Under the pieces are notes generated by a model. That model searched no databases and had not been told where the DNA came from. It worked only from the letters and a program-made list of their open reading frames with translations. From NCBI RefSeq assembly GCF_007827955.1, contig NZ_VITR01000001.1, positions 186,001-250,000 of the forward strand: DNA of 64,000 nucleotides, given 5' to 3'. Of this stretch, positions 16,175-25,400 are shown piece after piece; position 1 is the stretch's first letter; the number at the start of each line of letters is the position of its first letter. The DNA comes from Nitrospirillum pindoramense. GTDB taxonomy: Bacteria > Pseudomonadota > Alphaproteobacteria > Azospirillales > Azospirillaceae. A program made the translations under genes and the position numbers.

Positions 16175-16891
16175 TCAATTATTTTTGGAATCTAATGAAG
16201 GAATAGTGGTGGTCGGAATGGAGTTTTTCAACATCAGTTGTTTTTGCTTTTTCTTTTCAAGGTCCCATTCTTCATATTTCTTGTTGCAGTAAAGAAGCAG
16301 GAATATGCACAGAACATATATGCCAACCACCCAGTTGCGTTCGGGCTGATTGGAGATTGTGTATACCGCAGCGGACGAAATGCACAATAGAAGTGGGACT
16401 AACGCCTCATCCGGGCCGTCTGTGAAAAGCATGTATCCCAAATCTAGGCCTGCAGAGATTGCGAGAGCGGCGGCAATATAAGAGAATGTGTGTATTCCCA
16501 ATACGTGCCGGAAGAAAATATCAAAATATCCAGTGCCGTAAATAAATGAACTGGCAACTTCTAGAGTCTGACAAATTTCGAACATTCCTTTAACTGTTAG
16601 AATTAAAATTAGAAAGATGCCTACACAAAACTGAATATATGTCTTTGTATTTTTCACTATCTTTGGTATAGGCCCTTCGTATGGGCTGAGATCCGCAGCC
16701 CACTTTAGAATATTGCTTTGAGGCTTGTAAGCCTCTACCCCGTTGCTTAGCATGGTTGGCGAGCAGCCGGTGGTTGACGCCACTGACGTTATGGCATCCC
16801 ACCGTGATGGGTAGTCCTTTTCCTTATCCAGGACCAGCCTGATAGCTTGTTCGCGCTCTTCAGATGAAAATTCGTGACTCATAGTGTTCAT
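16175..16891 (-). CDS. IS3 OrfA-like HTH fused to a multi-pass membrane domain
   Basis: 238 residues, AT-rich. Residues 1-52 (SSEEREQAIRLVLDKEKDYP, then SRWDAITSVASTTGCSPTML) match the N-terminal HTH of IS3-family OrfA transposases (RERAVRMVLEHxxEYPSxWxAIxSIAxKxGCxxETL). The rest is a membrane protein with about four to five helices (FCVGIFLILILTVKG; FSYIAAALAISAGLDLGYML; ALVPLLLCISSAAVYTI; NWVVGIYVLCIFLLLYC) and a Lys-rich cytoplasmic tail. GGAG lies six bases before the ATG. An HTH tethered to the membrane suggests a domesticated transposase-derived module in a membrane-linked regulator or sensor; this is inference. Confidence 0.7.
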   Translation of the reverse strand: MNTMSHEFSSEEREQAIRLVLDKEKDYPSRWDAITSVASTTGCSPTMLSNGVEAYKPQSNILKWAADLSPYEGPIPKIVKNTKTYIQFCVGIFLILILTVKGMFEICQTLEVASSFIYGTGYFDIFFRHVLGIHTFSYIAAALAISAGLDLGYMLFTDGPDEALVPLLLCISSAAVYTISNQPERNWVVGIYVLCIFLLLYCNKKYEEWDLEKKKQKQLMLKNSIPTTTIPSLDSKNN

Positions 16892-17010
16892 CGTTGCTCC
16901 ATCGTCACAGTCATCGGTTCAGCCGACGATCCTCATGGTTGAGGGGTGCAGAAAATTGCTCCTGATAGTATAATAGTGCGCACTCCCGCGTAGCCATCCG
17001 AATTTCCGCC

Positions 17011-17740
17011 CAACTCCCTGCCGCGCCCCGCATCGCCCACCACTCCGACCTCCACCTCGACGTCGCCCCCTGGGCTCCGCCCTCTTACCTAGCGGCCGAC
17101 ATTGTCGTCCTGGCCGGCGACCTGAACGTGAAGGCGCGGCAAGGAGAAGTTGCGCACCGCCCTGGCCGCCCAGGGGGTTACCTTGCTGGAACGGGACGAG
17201 GCCATCGTCCACGGCATCCGATTCCTGGGTTGCACGCTGTGGACGGACGTCAGGCTGTTTGCCGGCGACGACCTGGCGCAGGTCAGATCCGACGCCACCA
17301 CCCTGGTGGGCGACCGCTATTCGCCGCGCATGACCGACTACCACGCCATCCGGGTGGCGGCCGGCGGCTATCGGAAATTACGCCCGCTGGACACCGCCAC
17401 TGTTCATCAGCGCTCGGTCACCTGGCTGCAGGAGCGCCTGGCCGCCCCGCACAACGGCCCCACGGTGGTGGTCACCCACCACGCCCCATCAGCTCGATGC
17501 CTGCCCCAAGGGGCGGCTGAGGACCGGTTCAGCGCCGCCTATGCCAGCAGGCTGGACTGGCTGGTGGAGGAGAGTGGTGCTGCGGCCTGGTGCTACGGGC
17601 ATGTGCATGAGCCGCCGGCAGAGGAGATCCGGATCGGGCGGACACGGCTGGTCAGCAATCCGCGGGGGTATGGGGGCGGGAAGGGGAGGGATGGGCTGAA
17701 CAGACGGTTCGATGAGTATGAGGTGGGGTTGGTGGTGTAA
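17011..17740 (+). pseudogene. Metallophosphoesterase pseudogene (internal deletion and frameshift)
   Basis: The N-terminal part lies in one frame (RIAHHSDLHLDVAPW, then ADIVVLAGDLNVKAR, ending near 17135) and carries the D-x-H and G-D motifs. The rest is in another frame from about 17141 (KEKLRTALAAQGVTLLERDE, later VVVTHHAPSARCLP and WCYGHVHEP). The stretch that normally holds G-N-H-E is missing at the junction, so roughly 30 codons were deleted with a frame change. No start codon is apparent upstream of RIAHHSD. The 196-residue C-terminal frame could still be translated from a TTG but lacks half of the active site. Its 3' part is closely similar to the fragment at 30090-30335. Confidence 0.75.
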
Positions 17741-18061
17741 GCGCTGGTCCGGCAGAGACAATCGCCCCTTTCCCTTTTTGCGCGCAGTTTTCCCTTATTT
17801 CACGGGCTGGCTCGCCCTCGCCCAATTCCTCCGACACCTCCACCCCACAACGCCAATACAACTTTTGGGAAAGCTCCTTTTAGGTTCACCGCGACGCAGC
17901 ATTAAGCAGCGGAACGTCGGATCGGGTCTTTTCCCGCCGCGACTCGAACGTCCGCTGCCCTGGTTCCTCCCGTTTCTCTCATGACACCGTCTAACTGACC
18001 GGAATTGCGTTCACGTGCAAGTACAGCCGGTCCAGAGGGCCAACGTGAGGGAGGTGGAAAA
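17741..18061. other. Intergenic leader of the 18-kb operon
   Basis: 321 bases without a gene. It must contain the promoter of the four-gene operon. GGGAGG lies nine bases before the first start. The segment GACTCGAACGTC near 17941 superficially resembles a tRNA T-arm on the minus strand, but no cloverleaf forms. Confidence 0.5.
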
Positions 18062-19120
18062 ATGTCGAAAGAGAAGCTGAAAGCCGCCGAGTCAGCGGTG
18101 GTCCCTAGACTCCAGAATTATCGCGCGAACGTCGTGCCGAATTTGGTCGTGTCCTATGTGCAGGATCCGGATGCCGGCGAAAGGGTGGTCAGAGAAGGCG
18201 CCCGGAACATCGTCGACGATACGCTGGAACAAGCCGAGGAGCTGACCAAACAGGCCGAGCATGGCGACAGCGAAGTCGCGGAATATCAGGAGCGGATCGA
18301 CCACCTCCGGAAGGTTCGCAAGCACGCCGCGGGCCCGACCGTCGTGGTCGGGGCCCGCCGGGACGGCAGCCAGTCGCCCCTGCTCAGCATCGAGTTGCTG
18401 CTGAAATGGCTCCTGCACACGATCGCCCCGGCCGGAATCCTGTGCGTTTTGAGTTCAGCGTTTCGCTCGGCGAATGTTGGCTATGCCGTCAGCGCCAACG
18501 AACTGACCCTGCTGAGCTGCCTCATCTGCGTCGCGGCTCCGCTTCTGAGCCTGCTGTTAACGAGCATCGCTCCGGATTGCGGCCAGACCCGGCGCCGGAC
18601 TTGGCTGAAAGCGCTTGCGGCCTGCGCTGTGTTCAACACGATCATGTTCCTCGCGGCTTTCTCGATCATCTGCAATCCCTCGCCATCTCCCGCCTTCGAC
18701 GCGATGCTGCAGTTGATCGGCGGGCATACGATCGCCGGCGGAATGATGCTGTTCTTCGGCGGCCTGGCAGACGTGACCGCCACGGCGGCCCTCGGCCTCG
18801 CCGTCGAAACCAAAATCCTCTCCCAGTATGAACTGACGGCGGAGGCCTCGCCCATCCGCGAACTCGTCGACGGTCAGATCGGTAAAATCATGACCCTGAA
18901 GCGCAGCGCGGCGGACCGTGCCGGTGACCTGCGTACGGAAGCTGCGCAGATCCGCGCCATTCGGGCAGCGGCCGAGAACCATGCGGTGGCGGAGTTCCGT
19001 GCTGGGGTTGCTCATCTGAAGCTGGTCCTTGCTGCGGAAGCGGCGTCTGCCCAAGCCATCGCCCTGGCCAACGCCTTGAGCCGGCTCCGCACCGACCCCG
19101 ACATCAAGCGTGTCTCCTAA
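18062..19120 (+). CDS. Hypothetical membrane protein, first gene of the secreted operon
   Basis: 352 residues from the ATG at 18062, which has GGGAGG upstream; the frame extends 19 codons further without a site. A soluble helical N-terminal region of about 110 residues (DDTLEQAEELTKQAEHGDSE, possible coiled coil) is followed by four hydrophobic helices (LLKWLLHTIAPAGILCVLSS; LTLLSCLICVAAPLLSLLLT; WLKALAACAVFNTIMFLAAF; IGGHTIAGGMMLFFGGLADV). A long C-terminal helical domain (AADRAGDLRTEAAQIRAIRA) comes last. No family recognised. It is 30 bases upstream of the next gene. It may anchor or sense for the exported products that follow, but this is inference from operon position. Confidence 0.7.
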   Translation: MSKEKLKAAESAVVPRLQNYRANVVPNLVVSYVQDPDAGERVVREGARNIVDDTLEQAEELTKQAEHGDSEVAEYQERIDHLRKVRKHAAGPTVVVGARRDGSQSPLLSIELLLKWLLHTIAPAGILCVLSSAFRSANVGYAVSANELTLLSCLICVAAPLLSLLLTSIAPDCGQTRRRTWLKALAACAVFNTIMFLAAFSIICNPSPSPAFDAMLQLIGGHTIAGGMMLFFGGLADVTATAALGLAVETKILSQYELTAEASPIRELVDGQIGKIMTLKRSAADRAGDLRTEAAQIRAIRAAAENHAVAEFRAGVAHLKLVLAAEAASAQAIALANALSRLRTDPDIKRVS

Positions 19121-19150
19121 GCCAACTCTTCGCCTGAGAAAGGATTCGAT

Positions 19151-20452
19151 ATGCGCAATATCTCCATCGCCAGCCTGCTCTCGGCTTGCCTTGCGCTTCC
19201 TGCCGTGGCCGCCGAACCGACCAAGACCCTAGTGCTGGGATTGCCTGCCGATTGCCTGGGCGACGGTGTCACGCCGGTGGTGCAGCTCAAGACCGCGCTG
19301 ATGAACGCCGTTCCCGGGACGGAGGTGATCATTCTTGATGCCCGGCGCGACGAAAGGGTGGCGGACTATGTCGTAGAGGCGCCGCCGCAGGGCTATACCC
19401 CGGCATGGACGATGAAGCGCCTCGAAACGGCGCTTCGTCCGGTGGCGGCGCATCTCTACCAGCAATGCCGGCAAAAGGGTGCCACCGAAGACCCTGTCGG
19501 TCCGAACGACCTCCAGCTGCCGCGCTTTCTCGACGATGTTGGCCGCACCGTGTTCGCGGGCCGGGGTGGGGCCAAAGCGATCGCCGTCATCGGCAGCGCG
19601 CGCTATCGCGGCGAAGGTGATCACAGCTTCGATTTCGGCCCAGAGCCGGGCTGGCCCAGCCTCGGTCATCTGGCCCAGCCGCCTTCGATCACGCCATTCG
19701 GTACGCGTGGGCGCGAGCATAATCTCAGCGATGTGGCGGTCGATTTCTGCACTACCGACCAATGGGCGACCGAGCGCTACCAGGCTTATGTCCAGCAGTT
19801 CGAATCGCTGTGGATCGGTGCCATGGGCGGGACGCTGGCGACGTTCAGCGCCAACATCCCGCAATGCTTGGAGCGCTGGGTGTCCGCCACCACGTCCGGC
19901 GCGCCGGTTTTTCGGGACAGCGGCAAGGACCAGGCCGTGGTCATGTATCATTTGCCGCCGGCCAGCGGGCTGGGCAACGATCCTACGGCGTTCCTCCACA
20001 CCCCCAATACCGCGTCCGAACCGCCGCCCACTTCCGTCGGTCAGGCGCGCGTGGGTGTGACCTGGGACTGCGCGTGTGACATCGACCTCTATACGTTCAT
20101 CAGAGGCGTCGATCACGACTATGTGTATTTCGGCCATCCGGTCGGTCCCACTTCAGTCCATCTGCATGATTACCGGGATGCGACTTCCACCGATATGGAT
20201 ACCGCCTGGGAGGTCATCCAGATCAATGATCCGGTCGACCTCAGCAACCTGAGGATTTTGATCAACCTGTATTCCGGCGGTGGCCCGGAAGTGTCCGGCC
20301 GGATCAGGCTCGAATTTCAGGGACGCGTCTATGAGACCACCTGGCACCTGACCGGGAAGACGGGCAATCGCGGCCTCCGCAACGGTTTGACCCCCGTCGG
20401 CACCGATGTGTGGACCGAGATCGATACTCTGAAGCTGGCGAAGCTCAAATAG
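19151..20452 (+). CDS. Exported protein with TerD/DUF2135-like C-terminal domain
   Basis: 433 residues. The N-terminus is a signal peptide (MRNISIASLLSACLALPAVA, cleavage before AEP). The region 25-300 is unrecognised (TLVLGLPADCLGDGVTPVVQ; FLDDVGRTVFAGRGGAKAIA). From about 302 the C-terminal domain has ARVGVTWDCACDIDLYTFI, then DYVYFGHP and LRILINLYSGGG. This W-D-x(3)-D-[IL]-D-L start followed by strands recalls TerD and YfaP/DUF2135 beta-sandwiches, some of which bind calcium. It is flanked at 30 and 13 bases by operon mates. Likely a periplasmic or surface protein; function unknown. Confidence 0.7.
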   Translation: MRNISIASLLSACLALPAVAAEPTKTLVLGLPADCLGDGVTPVVQLKTALMNAVPGTEVIILDARRDERVADYVVEAPPQGYTPAWTMKRLETALRPVAAHLYQQCRQKGATEDPVGPNDLQLPRFLDDVGRTVFAGRGGAKAIAVIGSARYRGEGDHSFDFGPEPGWPSLGHLAQPPSITPFGTRGREHNLSDVAVDFCTTDQWATERYQAYVQQFESLWIGAMGGTLATFSANIPQCLERWVSATTSGAPVFRDSGKDQAVVMYHLPPASGLGNDPTAFLHTPNTASEPPPTSVGQARVGVTWDCACDIDLYTFIRGVDHDYVYFGHPVGPTSVHLHDYRDATSTDMDTAWEVIQINDPVDLSNLRILINLYSGGGPEVSGRIRLEFQGRVYETTWHLTGKTGNRGLRNGLTPVGTDVWTEIDTLKLAKLK

Positions 20453-20465
20453 GGAGGATGGCATC

Positions 20466-21101
20466 ATGAAAAACCTGAGTTATGCAGTGCTCGCTACGGC
20501 GCTGATTCTCGTCTCGGCATGCTTTGCCAGCCACGCCGCCGATCGCCAGTCCGGCGTAGCCGTTGCCCGGCGGATGGAAGTCGATGTGGTGATCAACAAT
20601 ACGACTGCCAACGGCAATAGCTGGGGCGGCGTGCCCGGGGCCCTGATCGTCCCGGGCACCTCCGCCATGATCAATCTGCCGAGCCTGGCGCCGTCCGCGG
20701 TCCTCTGCGTCATGACCAGGCAGAAGGAGAAGTCCTGCTATGGCCGGCGGTTCAATGGCGATCGTAGGGTGCATTCGCCCTGCGCACATTCGTTCGATTG
20801 CTCGTGGTCGTCGATCAGAATGCCGGAGCAGCCGTTCGCGCTCCTCATTCTGGATGAGCATATGACCGGCGATAAGCTCGTCGATGTCGTGCTGTTGGGC
20901 GACAGGCCGCTCGGGGAAAACAACCCGGTCCGCCAGCAGCTCGACACCGCGGCCAGGGAAGCGGCGGCGGAACTCGCCCCGACGATCCTGCCCTGGGAAA
21001 TGAGCCGTCGGCAGCGCGCATTCCAGTTTTTTCCGCTGCAGAGCTGTCTGGAGGGATGCAGCTTGCGCCAATCGAAGATCGTGATCTTCATGGATGACTG
21101 A
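20466..21101 (+). CDS. Exported hypothetical protein, possible lipoprotein
   Basis: 211 residues with a signal peptide; LILVSAC at 14-20 fits a lipobox (acylated Cys20), although a conventional cleavage after SHA is also possible. The mature part begins with a beta-rich segment (RMEVDVVINNTTANGNSWGG, then ALIVPGTSAMINLPSL). It is rich in cysteine for a periplasmic protein (LCVMTRQKEKSCYGRRF; SPCAHSFDCSW; QSCLEGCSL), suggesting disulphides. No family recognised. It starts 13 bases after the previous gene and ends eight bases before the next, so it is firmly in the operon. Confidence 0.65.
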   Translation: MKNLSYAVLATALILVSACFASHAADRQSGVAVARRMEVDVVINNTTANGNSWGGVPGALIVPGTSAMINLPSLAPSAVLCVMTRQKEKSCYGRRFNGDRRVHSPCAHSFDCSWSSIRMPEQPFALLILDEHMTGDKLVDVVLLGDRPLGENNPVRQQLDTAAREAAAELAPTILPWEMSRRQRAFQFFPLQSCLEGCSLRQSKIVIFMDD

Positions 21102-21109
21102 ATGGAGGC

Positions 21110-21661
21110 ATGGCCATGAAATTGCGCTTCCTCCTCTTCGCCCTGGGCTTTGCCGTCGTCGCGACGGCCGCCCGTTCGGCGGTTCTCCCGAGTTATTGGA
21201 CGGTTCCGGCGCAGGTGACGCTGGTTCAGGACGTTCCCGAGGACGACATCCGGCGCGAGCCGCGGGCAAACCGATCCCCGCGGGAGACATTCGAAGATGT
21301 CCGCCGTGCCCGCGACCAGGAACGGGGCAAGCCGGTGGCGCGCGAGATCGACCACCAGGCTTATCGCGCCTACGCCGAGGAGCCGGGAAAGCTCGAAGGC
21401 CGCCCTTTCGCCGAGGTGGAGCGGGAATTGGATCAAAGGCTGGTCGATGAGGCCGGGTGGAAAAAGATGCCTCTGACCCGGGGCGACGGTGTCGGGTATG
21501 TGGACGGGAAAGGCGGATCGATTCAGCTCAACGAAGGCTATCCCGAGGGGCGCGAGGGAGGCAATGGCGATGAGCTTCACCGCGGGCCCTACGCCAAGAT
21601 CATGCCGGAAAACATCCGAGTTCCGCTCAAAGGAAACCCCGTTCTGGAAAGGCGCCGCTAG
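21110..21661 (+). CDS. Exported protein with polymorphic-toxin-like C-terminal domain
   Basis: 183 residues. The N-terminus is a signal peptide (MKLRFLLFALGFAVVATAAR). A charged linker (FEDVRRARDQERGKPVARE) follows. The last 60 residues (GDGVGYVDGKGGSIQLNEGY, then GDELHRGPYAKIMPENIRVP and LKGNPVL) resemble a C-terminal module found on RHS/polymorphic toxins, with a G-x-Y/D-x-KG start, an H-x-GPYxK centre and an R-x-PLxGNPxL end. I infer this from pattern memory, not a search. No dedicated immunity gene follows; an IS5 remnant lies immediately downstream and may have truncated the operon. Enzymatic activity is unproven. Confidence 0.65.
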   Translation: MAMKLRFLLFALGFAVVATAARSAVLPSYWTVPAQVTLVQDVPEDDIRREPRANRSPRETFEDVRRARDQERGKPVAREIDHQAYRAYAEEPGKLEGRPFAEVERELDQRLVDEAGWKKMPLTRGDGVGYVDGKGGSIQLNEGYPEGREGGNGDELHRGPYAKIMPENIRVPLKGNPVLERRR

Positions 21662-21720
21662 GCGCGCCGACCTTAGACCCCGGCCCATAAATAAGTCGAG
21701 CGATATCAGTCTCTCGTGAT

Positions 21721-22442
21721 TTGTTGTGTTTGCGAAGACGAGGATGGAACCTAAAATTATATGGACTGACCCGAAGTGCAACGAAGCAAAATCACCTGCG
21801 CCAGCATCGGCGGGATCATCTGAAGTATGCAAGCGATCTGACGATCGAAGAATGGGATGTCCCGTGCCCGGCGTTTCCTGGCGAGTATCGGCGGGGCCGG
21901 CCGCGTGAGGTGAAGTTACAGTCGGTGGTGGAGGCGATCGTCTACGTGCTGGAGGGGGGATGCGCGTGGCGGAGGCTGCCGGACAGCTTTTCGGCGCTGA
22001 CAACGGTACAGCGTTACTTCCACGGTTGGCGAAACGACGGTACACGTAAGCGGCTGAACCATCCGTTGCTGATGCATGGGCGGGAAAGGATGGGTCGCGA
22101 GGCCGGTCCCAACGCCGGCGTCATCGGCAGCCAGTTGGCCAAGACCGCGGATGCCGGTGGCGTGCGTGGGTATGACGCGGGCAAGCCGGTGCAAGGCCGA
22201 AAACACCATATCATCATAGATACTAATGGGTTAATGGTCAGCGCGGTCTTTCATGGCGCCGATATCCAGGACCGCGATGGCACTCCTTCGGCACTGGCTG
22301 GGCGGTGCAACGGACTTTCGCCTGGTTAGGCCGGAATCGCCGCCACGCCAAAGACTTCGAAAGAGGACCCGACACGGAAACCGCGTGGATCTTCGCCGCA
22401 AGCGTCAATCTCCTCACCATGAGATCGACGCGCACTCAGAAC
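21721..22442 (+). mobile_element. IS5-family transposase remnant with internal deletion
   Basis: From about 21817 the frame encodes LKYASDLTIEEWDVPCPAFP, then RRGRPREVKLQSVVEAIVYV, GVIGSQLAKTADAGGVRGYD and KPVQGRKHHIIIDTNGLMV, clearly an IS5-family (IS1031/IS427-like) transposase. After IQDRDGT it jumps out of frame into AVQRTFAWLGRNRRHAKDFE and TAWIFAASVNLLT, the normal C-terminus. The intervening segment, carrying the later catalytic acidic residues, is deleted. The element is dead. I could not define terminal inverted repeats. It separates the 18-21.7 kb operon from the convergent large gene. Confidence 0.85.
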
Positions 22443-22477
22443 CACTTATCCGATTCCGGACCGGACTCTAAAGCGAC

Positions 22478-25400
22478 TCATTTCAATCGGCGGTTTTGTC
22501 GGGTCCGCTCGATGCTCTCCTGCTGGATCTCCACCAATTTCGTCCATAAATTCAGATCGCTGCCTTTATTCAACTGCATGAGCAATGCAAGATCTTCCGT
22601 GGCGAAATTGAGGAATATCTGGGATTCGGCTTTGTCTTCCACGATGCCTGCCAGCCGGCGGTGTATTTTTATACGTTCCAGAACGAATCGCATGCGCACA
22701 CGGGCCGTTCTTCCCAACCCGGCAACGATCGGTTCGGCATGATTCAAGAATACTCTGGCACTTTCCAAGCCTTCTCTTCTCTGATTTCCAATAGATAAAA
22801 GACGAGATATGGACGCTTCAATTATAAGCATACTTGCTCTTTCCCGCGGGTATCGGAATAGATGCCTCGATATTACGTTTGCCATGTGTCTAGAACGGCG
22901 AGCAAAGAAACCGTGCGGCTCCGCTTCATCCACGGTACGTCTAGAGAGCTGCTCTAATTTTAGGCCAACCCGAATCATTTGGCGGGCCGAGTGCCCGCTT
23001 GCAAAAAAATGAAACCCTATTGGATCATCAGAAAATATTCGTAGTCTTAGACTTTCGGCTAGCCGAAAATAAGACATGCTAGTAGAGAGTAAAATCTTCA
23101 CATTGTCATAACTTTTCTCGTCGAATCGCTCCTTCGCGCGAAGCGACCGCAATTCCCTGACCCGAGCCTCGGCGTTTGCGAGGTCGCCTTCGATGGCATA
23201 TCTTTCCCCGATGCGGAACAGTAGTCCGCATATTTGCGACACTTCATCGTGACGGTCGCCGCCAAACACGGCCTGGAGCTGGGTGATCGCCTCGCTGGCG
23301 GATTGCAGGTGAATGACGGGGGTGAAATTGTACTCGCCGATCAAGCCGAGAAGATCGGCTGAAATCTTCGCCAGATAGACGCCGACTTCGGGGCATTCGT
23401 CCCTGAACCGCTTCTTGAGCCAATCCTCGATGTCGGTCGCAGCCTGGAAATCGTTGCCGAGCAGGGCAAGGTCCAGCCTCTTCTTGGCCAGCCTGGCACT
23501 TCCCGGCTGGCTGTTGATAGCCAAGCCGGCCCTCCCCTCCAATTCCTCGGCCAGATCGAGCGCCGAGTGCGCCACAGACATTTTCCCCAGCGCATAGGCC
23601 ACCTGCGAGAGGGACATGTGATAGTCGATCGCGATCTTCTTCCTTCGGCGATCTCCTGTCTGATTCCCGATGATCCCTGCTAAAGCCGCTTTGCCCGAGG
23701 GCTGTGCGACCGATGCCGGCCATGCCTCCCAGGGACGATTGGCGATTTCGAGCACGCCCTCCTTCAGTAAATCCAGACCGAAGAAACGGGAAAGGTTCCA
23801 GGCTGGAGGCTGCTCTATGATCCGGCGATAAAGAAACATGTAAAGCCAGTCCCACGCCTCTGGCGGGTCTTCCGGGATGCCGAATTCCGTGCTTTTCAAG
23901 CGGCCATTTTTCTCCAGCTTTCCTTCTTTTGTTATCGGAAGACTGAGAAATCCATAATAAAGAGTGCTGAAAACCCGGCGAAGATTTCTCGCCGAGGACA
24001 TGTCGTCGTGATGGCGGAAAGAGATAGTGGATTGTCTCAGCGTTTCCTCGGCCATCAGCCGTAACAGAGGTTGGATGCGCGTGGTGAACGCGGCGCTCGT
24101 GATCCGGTTCAGGATGAAGTCCCGCATCTCGAGAACGCTGAAATCGAAAGCGATGGTCGGCGGTTTGGTTTGTCCGGCGAAGGATGCTTTGGTCACCGAG
24201 AATTCCCAGGGATGGGGATAATCATCCAGCCCGAGAACCCGGTCGCTTCGGCGCGCGGTGACGAATGAGCTGCAGTATTTCTTCACTTCGTCGAGGGTGC
24301 CGTGACCGACTTTCGCCGATAGCAGGCATGCCGGCTTCTGCTTGGGATCCCTGGTCGAATGCGCGGCATCAATCACGCGGGACAGGGTGTCCGGGCGCAG
24401 CCCGTCCGGGGCGAGCGCGATGAGCAGCAGAACATCGGCCCATTCCGGGAAGTTTGCTTCGATCGCATCGAGCAAGGCGTTAGCCACCGCCTCCAGAACT
24501 GCTGCCGGACGCTTGTCTTCCGCGGCCCGCCCTTGCTTGGCCAGGCGGCCGGCCAGCAGGCCAAACTGGCCTTTTCCTTTTCCGGCAGTTCCGCGGCGTT
24601 CGGCTGCTTGCTCTCCGATCGTTATGAAGGAATCCAACAGGAACAGGGCGGATTCAGACCTCGCTTGCCGCAATTCCGGCAGTTTTTTCAGTATGTCTTC
24701 AATTTTGTCCCGCTGATCCAACTTATAGGAGCCGAGTATGTCGGTCATATTATTGGGATCCGGGCGAGGAATTTCGAAGTGCACGGAATTCCCGATCCCT
24801 GTAACCTTGGAATTGCTCAAAAGAACGATCTTGTTCCGCTTATAGTTGGAGACGTCCTTGGGAGGAACGATGTGAGTGAGCGGCGGATCTAGAAGACGCG
24901 CGATCAACTCCAGGACATGATCGTCGCGGATCATCATATCCAGGGCGGGAAAGGCGGACTGCCTTTGATAATAGCCGTCAAGCACGATCAGCGCAGGCGT
25001 ATCGAGCATGCGATGGCGAATATGTTGTATGGCTTCGTCGATTCGATGTTCGGGAAGATCTTCTTGAACTTTTTCGACTGCTTCGCCGTTAAAAAAAGCG
25101 CAAATATAGCTAAGTATTTGCGTGTAGCTCGGCGCTATATAATTCTCGCCAATTCCGCGAAGCGGTATATAGAGAACTTTTATATCAGAATTATCGGGAA
25201 TATATTTAATAATATTTGCAGCCAGAGCGGTTAGTCCATTGGGCATTCCTTCCTGGTGAACATTGATGAACATGCTTTGGGCAGCTATTTCTCCATAGAT
25301 GGCCGATCTTATCTCGACCAATTTAGGATCACGGTCTTCGCTGGGGTAGAATGTCAGTCCCTTGGGCAGGAATCCCGTCGCCGAGCGGACGACGAACCCG

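Noticed and set aside
17128-17520. 130-codon frame overlapping the broken metallophosphoesterase
   Set aside because: It is the N-terminal frame running on past the deletion junction; residues after the junction are out of frame.
17930-17970. tRNA-like T-arm (GACTCGAACGTC on the plus strand)
   Set aside because: No acceptor, D or anticodon stem can be formed around it.
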